Positions 6,747 through 10,273 of a DNA stretch of 10,273 nucleotides are shown here, in pieces. How positions within the stretch are numbered: the first letter of the stretch is position 1; each line of letters opens with the position of its first letter. Location of the stretch: positions 1 through 10,273 of the forward strand of contig JASHYD010001191.1 of assembly GCA_030043175.1 (NCBI GenBank). Direction: 5' to 3'. The position numbers and the translations under genes were made by a program. Origin of the DNA: Xanthobacteraceae bacterium (lineage in GTDB: Bacteria; Pseudomonadota; Alphaproteobacteria; Rhizobiales; Xanthobacteraceae). Under the pieces are notes generated by a model. The model was not told the DNA's origin and made no database searches. It saw only the letters and a list, made by a program, of their open reading frames with translations.

Positions 6747-7463
6747 TCACCCGCCCTTGGCCTTACGCCAGGCGGCGAAGTCGATCTTGCTCCGCTCATC
6801 GGTTGGAGGATAGAGACCGAGAATGGAGCGGCCTTCGAACACCTTTTGGGTGACGAAATCCTCGTAGGCCGTCATCTCTATAGCCTCGCCGGCAATGTCT
6901 TCGACGAGGTGGCCGGGAATTACCACGCAGCCGTCCGCGTCACCGACGACGACGTCTCCGGGAAACACCGGCGCATCGCCGCAGCCGATCGGCACGTTGA
7001 TATCGATCGCTTGATGCCGCGTGAGATTGGTGGGAGCCGACGGGCGATTGTGGAAAGCGGGGATGTCGAGTTTGGCGATCTCGGCCGCATCGCGGAACCC
7101 ACCATCGGTGACGATGCCGGCGACGCCACGAACTTGCAAGCGCGTCACCAATATATTGCCTGCCGAGGCGGCGCGCGGATCCTTGCGGCTGTCGATGACG
7201 AATACCGCACCCGGGGGGCACTCCTCGACCGCCTTCCGCTGCGGGTGGCCGCGATCCTCGAATACGCTGATCGGGTTCAGATCTTCGCGCGCCGGCATGT
7301 AGCGAAGGGTGAAGGCTTCCCCCACCATGGTCGGTTTACCGGGATCGAGAGGACTTACATCCTGGATCATCTGGTTGCGAAGGCCGCGCTTGAAGAGAGC
7401 AGTGCAGATGGTGGCCGTGCTCACTGTCTTGAGCTTGTCACGTGTCGATGCTTTCAAGGACAT
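6747..7463 (-). CDS. RraA/HMG-aldolase family protein, probable 2-keto acid aldolase
   Basis: 238 residues from the ATG at 7463 (GGGGAG before it, 20 bases after the dehydratase stop). A GTG five codons upstream is a less likely start. The fold family is RraA / 4-hydroxy-4-methyl-2-oxoglutarate aldolase. Key signs are AASAGNILVTRLQVRGVAGI followed by VTDGGFRDAAEI (about 98-128), with the catalytic Arg-Asp pair R124-D125, and GDVVVGDADGCVVIP (169-183). Class II aldolases of this type cleave 4-hydroxy-2-keto acids to pyruvate and a carbonyl product, or decarboxylate oxaloacetate. The name RraA (RNase E regulator) applies to only a few members. Beside a sugar-acid dehydratase, an aldolase for the 2-keto-3-deoxy product is the more likely role, but this is inferred. 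The family is sure; the reaction is not. Confidence 0.88.
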   Translation of the reverse strand: MSLKASTRDKLKTVSTATICTALFKRGLRNQMIQDVSPLDPGKPTMVGEAFTLRYMPAREDLNPISVFEDRGHPQRKAVEECPPGAVFVIDSRKDPRAASAGNILVTRLQVRGVAGIVTDGGFRDAAEIAKLDIPAFHNRPSAPTNLTRHQAIDINVPIGCGDAPVFPGDVVVGDADGCVVIPGHLVEDIAGEAIEMTAYEDFVTQKVFEGRSILGLYPPTDERSKIDFAAWRKAKGG

Positions 7464-7483
7464 GGCTCTCCCCAACACTTTGG

Positions 7484-9220
7484 TCAGTTGATGTCCGGCT
7501 CGGGGACGGCACGTCCGAAAGCCGTCTCGAGGAAATCAAAATCGCAGCCCTGATTGGCCTGCATGATGTGGCGGCTGAACATCCAGCCGTAGCCGCGCTC
7601 GTATCGTGGCGTCGGCATTTTGAGCGCCTCGCGCCGACTGGCGAGTTCGGCGGCAGAAACCTCGGCACGTATGCTTCTGGCGGGCACGTCGACGGTGATC
7701 ATGTCACCCGTCCTGATCAGCGCCAGCGGACCACCCACATACGACTCGGGCGCGACGTGTAGAATGCAGGCTCCGTAGCTCGTCCCGCTCATCCGGGCAT
7801 CCGAGATGCGGATCATATCACGCACGCCACGTTTCACGAGCTTGGTCGGGATTGGGATCATGCCCCATTCGGGCATGCCGGGGCCGCCCTGCGGGCCGGC
7901 ATTGCGCAGCACAAGCACGTGGTCAGGCGTCACGTCCAGATCCTCACGGTTGATGGACGTCTTGAGCGCCTCGTAGTCGTCGAATACGATTGCGGGGCCC
8001 GTATGGCGCAACAGGCTCGGCTCGCAGGCACTCGGCTTGATGACACAGCCATCGGGGGCCAGATTGCCCTTGAGTACGGCCAGCGCGCCCTCCTGATAGA
8101 TCGCCCTGTCGAGCGGGCGGATCACGTCGTCGTTGTAGATCGCAGCGTCTTGAAGGCATTCCGCCCAAGTCCTGCCAGAAACGTTGATCAGCGACAGATC
8201 GAGCAAACTCCCCAGGCGAGACATCAGTCCGATTAGCCCGCCAGCGTAATAAAAATCTTCCATCAGGTACTTGTCGCCCGACGGACGGACGTTGGCGATG
8301 ACGGGCACTTTGCGGCTCGCTACGTCGAAATCCTCAAGGCCGATCGGTTGCCCAGCCCGCCGTGCCATCGCGATGAGATGGATGACCGCGTTGGTTGAGC
8401 AGCCCATGGCCATGGCAACGATAATGGCGTTGCGAAATGCCCCTTCGGTCAGGATGCACGCCGGGGTCAGGTGCTCCCACACCATATCCACGATGCGGCG
8501 GCCCGCAGCAGAACACATGCGCACGTGGTTGGAATCGGCGGCCGGAATGGAGGAGGTTCCAGGTAGACTTAGTCCGATAACGTCGGCAAGCGCCGTCATA
8601 GTTGAGGCCGTGCCCATTGTCATGCAAACGCCGTAGGAGCGCGCGATGCCCGCTTCCATCTCGCCCCACTCCTTTGCCGAAATGTTGCCGGCACGGCGCT
8701 CGTCCCAGTACTTGAATGCATCGGAGCCCGAACCGAGCGTCTGCCCATGCCAGTTGCCGCGCAGCATCGGTCCCGCAGGAACATAGATGGCTGGTACGCC
8801 TGCGCTGGTGGCGCCAAGGATCAGACCAGGCGTGGTCTTGTCGCAGCCACCCATCAATACGACGCCGTCGACTGGTTGGGAACGGATCAGTTCCTCCGTC
8901 TCCATGGCGAGGAAGTTGCGATAGAGCATGGTGGTCGGCTTCACCGTGCTCTCCGACAGCGAGATGGCCGGGAGCTCGACCGGGAAGCCCCCTGCCTGCA
9001 GCACACCGCGTTTTATGTCGTCGATACGTTGTTTAAAGTGAGCGTGGCACTGTGCGAAGTCGGACCAGGTGTTGATGATACCAACGATCGGCTTGCCGGC
9101 GAATTCCGCCGCCGCATAGCCCATCTGGTTCATACGTGAGCGGTGACCAAACGAGCGGAAATCGTCGGGCGCAAACCAACGAGCGCTTCGAAGGTGCGGT
9201 GGGCCCTTTGTGCTGCTCAT
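7484..9220 (-). CDS. IlvD/EDD family sugar-acid dehydratase (L-arabinonate dehydratase-like)
   Basis: 578 residues, the usual length. The sequence follows the L-arabinonate/pentonate dehydratase branch (start LRSARWF, INTWSDF, GGCDKTTPG, MGTASTM, GCSTNAVIHL, DARMSGTSYG) rather than the biosynthetic IlvD. The iron-sulfur ligands are in place: C58 (FAQCHAH), C126 (GGCDKTT) and C199 (YGVCMTMG). K128 follows the second cysteine as in the family, and the catalytic serine is S478 in ARMSGT. The family removes water from a 2,3-dihydroxy acid to give a 2-keto-3-deoxy acid, in the cytoplasm, with a [2Fe-2S] cluster and Mg2+. Known members of the branch act on L-arabinonate, D-xylonate, D-fuconate or D-galactonate. 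Which applies here is not known. First large gene of the operon. Its ATG overlaps the stop of a possible 15-codon leader, and its own ribosome site (AGGG) is weak. Confidence 0.93.
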   Translation of the reverse strand: MSSTKGPPHLRSARWFAPDDFRSFGHRSRMNQMGYAAAEFAGKPIVGIINTWSDFAQCHAHFKQRIDDIKRGVLQAGGFPVELPAISLSESTVKPTTMLYRNFLAMETEELIRSQPVDGVVLMGGCDKTTPGLILGATSAGVPAIYVPAGPMLRGNWHGQTLGSGSDAFKYWDERRAGNISAKEWGEMEAGIARSYGVCMTMGTASTMTALADVIGLSLPGTSSIPAADSNHVRMCSAAGRRIVDMVWEHLTPACILTEGAFRNAIIVAMAMGCSTNAVIHLIAMARRAGQPIGLEDFDVASRKVPVIANVRPSGDKYLMEDFYYAGGLIGLMSRLGSLLDLSLINVSGRTWAECLQDAAIYNDDVIRPLDRAIYQEGALAVLKGNLAPDGCVIKPSACEPSLLRHTGPAIVFDDYEALKTSINREDLDVTPDHVLVLRNAGPQGGPGMPEWGMIPIPTKLVKRGVRDMIRISDARMSGTSYGACILHVAPESYVGGPLALIRTGDMITVDVPARSIRAEVSAAELASRREALKMPTPRYERGYGWMFSRHIMQANQGCDFDFLETAFGRAVPEPDIN

Positions 9221-9264
9221 GAACCCTGGCCCTGGCCGGAATAAGCGATGGACAGCTGCGTCAT
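9217..9264 (-). CDS. Possible 15-residue leader peptide upstream of dehydratase
   Basis: The frame MTQLSIAYSGQGQGS starts at ATG 9264 after a strong GAGGGGG ribosome site (about 9271-9277), better than the one before the dehydratase. Its TGA (9217-9219) overlaps the dehydratase ATG as ATGA, the arrangement expected for translational coupling. No run of one regulated amino acid is seen, so attenuation by a starved codon is not supported. It may be a real coupling leader, or the strong site may simply be chance. It is too short to judge by composition. Confidence 0.4.
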   Translation of the reverse strand: MTQLSIAYSGQGQGS

Positions 9265-9298
9265 GAGTATCGCCCCCTCAATGCTTCGGATAGCGGAC

Positions 9299-9328
9299 AT
9301 GCTGCGATTGGCGCATCGCTTTGTCAAT
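9299..9328 (-). promoter_or_regulatory. Possible leftward promoter of the catabolic operon
   Basis: The left arm of the palindrome contains a perfect TTGACA reading leftward (about 9323-9328). Eighteen bases further on comes AGCAAT, a poor -10 box. A weak promoter under activator or anti-repressor control, with overlap of the -35 box by the regulator, is plausible. The -10 assignment is uncertain. Confidence 0.35.
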
Positions 9329-9360
9329 ATACTAATGCATTAGTTTGACAATTGATGCGC
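9312..9360. promoter_or_regulatory. Nested palindromic operator, probable GntR-regulator site
   Basis: The divergent region is built as a large symmetric element. The core is the perfect 14-base palindrome ACTAATGCATTAGT (9331-9344). Outside it TTGTCAA (left) pairs with TTGACAA (right), and further out GCGCATC (left) pairs with GATGCGC (right), with only 2-3 base differences in spacing between the arms. A second CTAATGCAT copy follows about 28 bases to the right of the core. FCD-type GntR regulators bind short AT-rich palindromes of this sort as dimers, often in their own divergent promoters. Operator function is inferred from position and symmetry. Confidence 0.75.
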
Positions 9361-9373
9361 TAATGCATATAGA
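9345..9373 (+). promoter_or_regulatory. Promoter of the GntR regulator gene
   Basis: A perfect TTGACA (9345-9350) is followed by 17 bases and TATAGA (9368-9373), a good sigma-70-type layout. The -35 box is also the right arm of the palindrome, so bound regulator would block it (autoregulation, inferred). Transcription would start near 9380, ahead of the ATG at 9405. Confidence 0.65.
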
Positions 9374-9404
9374 CGCTGGCCCATCATGCGGTTGGGAACC
9401 GGCA

Positions 9405-10106
9405 ATGCAATTGAACATGAGGAACCTTGCGACACCCCCCCAATCGGCATCGCGGCGGGCTGAAGAAGTCTTTGACCGATTGCGCGAAATGATCATTACT
9501 CTTGAACTCGCGCCTGGCGCTATCCTCAACCGGCAAGAGCTTCAGGAGATGTTCGGCGTAAGCTCGACCCCTGTGCGTGACCAGCTGCTACGGCTCGCGC
9601 AGGCTGGGTTGGTAGATATTATTCCGCAAAGTGTTACGCGCGTTTCACTGATCGACATAGGCAAGGCGAGGGAAGCACAATTCCTCCGTCGCGCCGTGGA
9701 GATCGAAGTGGCGAAAACCGCATGCGATCTGCCCGAGAAGCAATTCATCCGGGATGTCCGTGAGATCGTCGATCGCCAGCGCGAGTGTGCCAACAAATCC
9801 GCGTTCGAGTCCTTCGACGCGCTCGATCGGGCATTCCACGAACGGCTGTTCGAGGCTGCGGGAGTCCCCCATCTCTTTGCGTTGATCCGTCAGCGAAGCG
9901 GACATATTGACCGCATTCGCCGTTTGCACCTCCCCGTGGTGGGCAAGATGGAGGAGGTCATCCGTGATCATGACCTGATCACCAAGGCGATCGCTAAATC
10001 CAAGGCCGACGAGGCTCAGTTTCGCATCCGGGACCACCTTTCGCGCTCGCTCGCTTACAGTCCGAAGCTACGCGAGAAGCACCCCACCTATTTCGCTGAT
10101 CGATGA
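9405..10106 (+). CDS. GntR family transcriptional regulator, FCD subfamily
   Basis: 233 residues from ATG 9405. The ATG at 9417 is possible too. Earlier in-frame TTG/ATG codons lie inside the promoter and are not used. Residues about 15-80 are the winged helix (ASRRAEEVFDRLREMI, then LNRQELQEMFGVSSTPVRDQ followed by LLRLAQAGLV). Residues about 88-220 form the all-helical FCD ligand domain. Its metal-binding residues are present: D141 and H145 (DRAFH), H189 (RDHD) and H211 (IRDHL). Such domains hold Zn or Ni and commonly sense small carboxylates. The gene is transcribed divergently from the dehydratase operon across the palindrome, the usual setting for a local regulator of that operon. Repression relieved by a pathway acid is the likely mode, but activation cannot be excluded. 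The family is sure. Confidence 0.92.
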   Translation: MQLNMRNLATPPQSASRRAEEVFDRLREMIITLELAPGAILNRQELQEMFGVSSTPVRDQLLRLAQAGLVDIIPQSVTRVSLIDIGKAREAQFLRRAVEIEVAKTACDLPEKQFIRDVREIVDRQRECANKSAFESFDALDRAFHERLFEAAGVPHLFALIRQRSGHIDRIRRLHLPVVGKMEEVIRDHDLITKAIAKSKADEAQFRIRDHLSRSLAYSPKLREKHPTYFADR

Positions 10107-10273
10107 CCGCCAAGGCAGCGGGCCCTAAAGGGCGAGTTCAAATCCATTCGCTCGGCCTCCGATACGGAGCCCTCCGACGCCGGAACGATCAATTATCGCC
10201 TAATGAAATTGGGAGTTGCCCCGGGAACGCGACCTCACTGAAGAAGTGAGCCGCTAAAAGCGCCCGGCCGAAA
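10107..10273. other. Region downstream of the regulator, no gene seen
   Basis: No coding frame is supported. Two small stem-loops occur: GCCC-TAAA-GGGC (10122-10133), just after the regulator stop, and CTCACT-gaaga-AGTGAG (10234-10250). Neither is followed by a T-run, so neither is a standard terminator. The first is the better candidate for ending the regulator message. Confidence 0.4.

Noticed and set aside
9345..9404. TTG at 9345 or ATG at 9363 as start of the regulator
   Set aside because: Both lie inside the TTGACA-17-TATAGA promoter and the palindrome, before the expected transcription start.
10130..10160. GAGTTCAAATCC resembling a tRNA T-loop, as a possible attachment site
   Set aside because: The flanking bases do not form a T-arm stem, and no anticodon arm or acceptor pairing was found upstream.

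Overview
The window looks like an accessory or metabolic region of a GC-rich alphaproteobacterium, most likely a Rhizobiales member of the Bradyrhizobium type. This is inferred from base composition, from the families present (sugar-acid dehydratase of the L-arabinonate type, polyamine-type ABC importer, Tat-exported binding protein, FCD GntR regulator) and from their protein style. No marker gene fixes the genus.

Left edge (1-692, minus): the N-terminal 230 residues of a secreted amidohydrolase of the hydantoinase/dihydropyrimidinase type. Its C-terminus lies beyond base 1. It reads away from everything else. Next (693-2583) comes a gene-poor stretch with the debris of a mobile element or prophage, read on the plus strand: a frameshifted excisionase-like helix-turn-helix fragment (about 1200-1350), one intact small protein with a DUF2786-like tail (1636-2028), and, overlapping its 3' end, a broken CHC2-type primase zinc-finger protein (2019-2387) whose conserved parts lie in alternating frames.

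Main block (2584-9264, minus): a compact operon in the order dehydratase, RraA-like aldolase, substrate-binding protein, ATPase, permease, permease. The two permease starts touch or overlap the preceding stops. A 107-base gap with two hairpins separates the binding protein from the ATPase. The operon is preceded by a possible 15-codon leader peptide, coupled to the dehydratase by an ATGA overlap. A divergent GntR/FCD regulator (9405-10106, plus) shares a 125-bp control region with a nested palindrome around a perfect 14-bp core.

Inferred working model: an acidic carbohydrate-like substrate is taken up by the ABC importer, dehydrated to a 2-keto-3-deoxy acid by the Fe-S dehydratase, and cleaved by the RraA-like protein to pyruvate or a related 2-keto acid plus an aldehyde. 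The GntR protein, probably with a bound metal and a carboxylate ligand, would switch the cassette on. The substrate cannot be read from the sequence. The pairing of a polyamine/opine/phosphonate-type importer with a sugar-acid dehydratase is the most interesting feature of the window.
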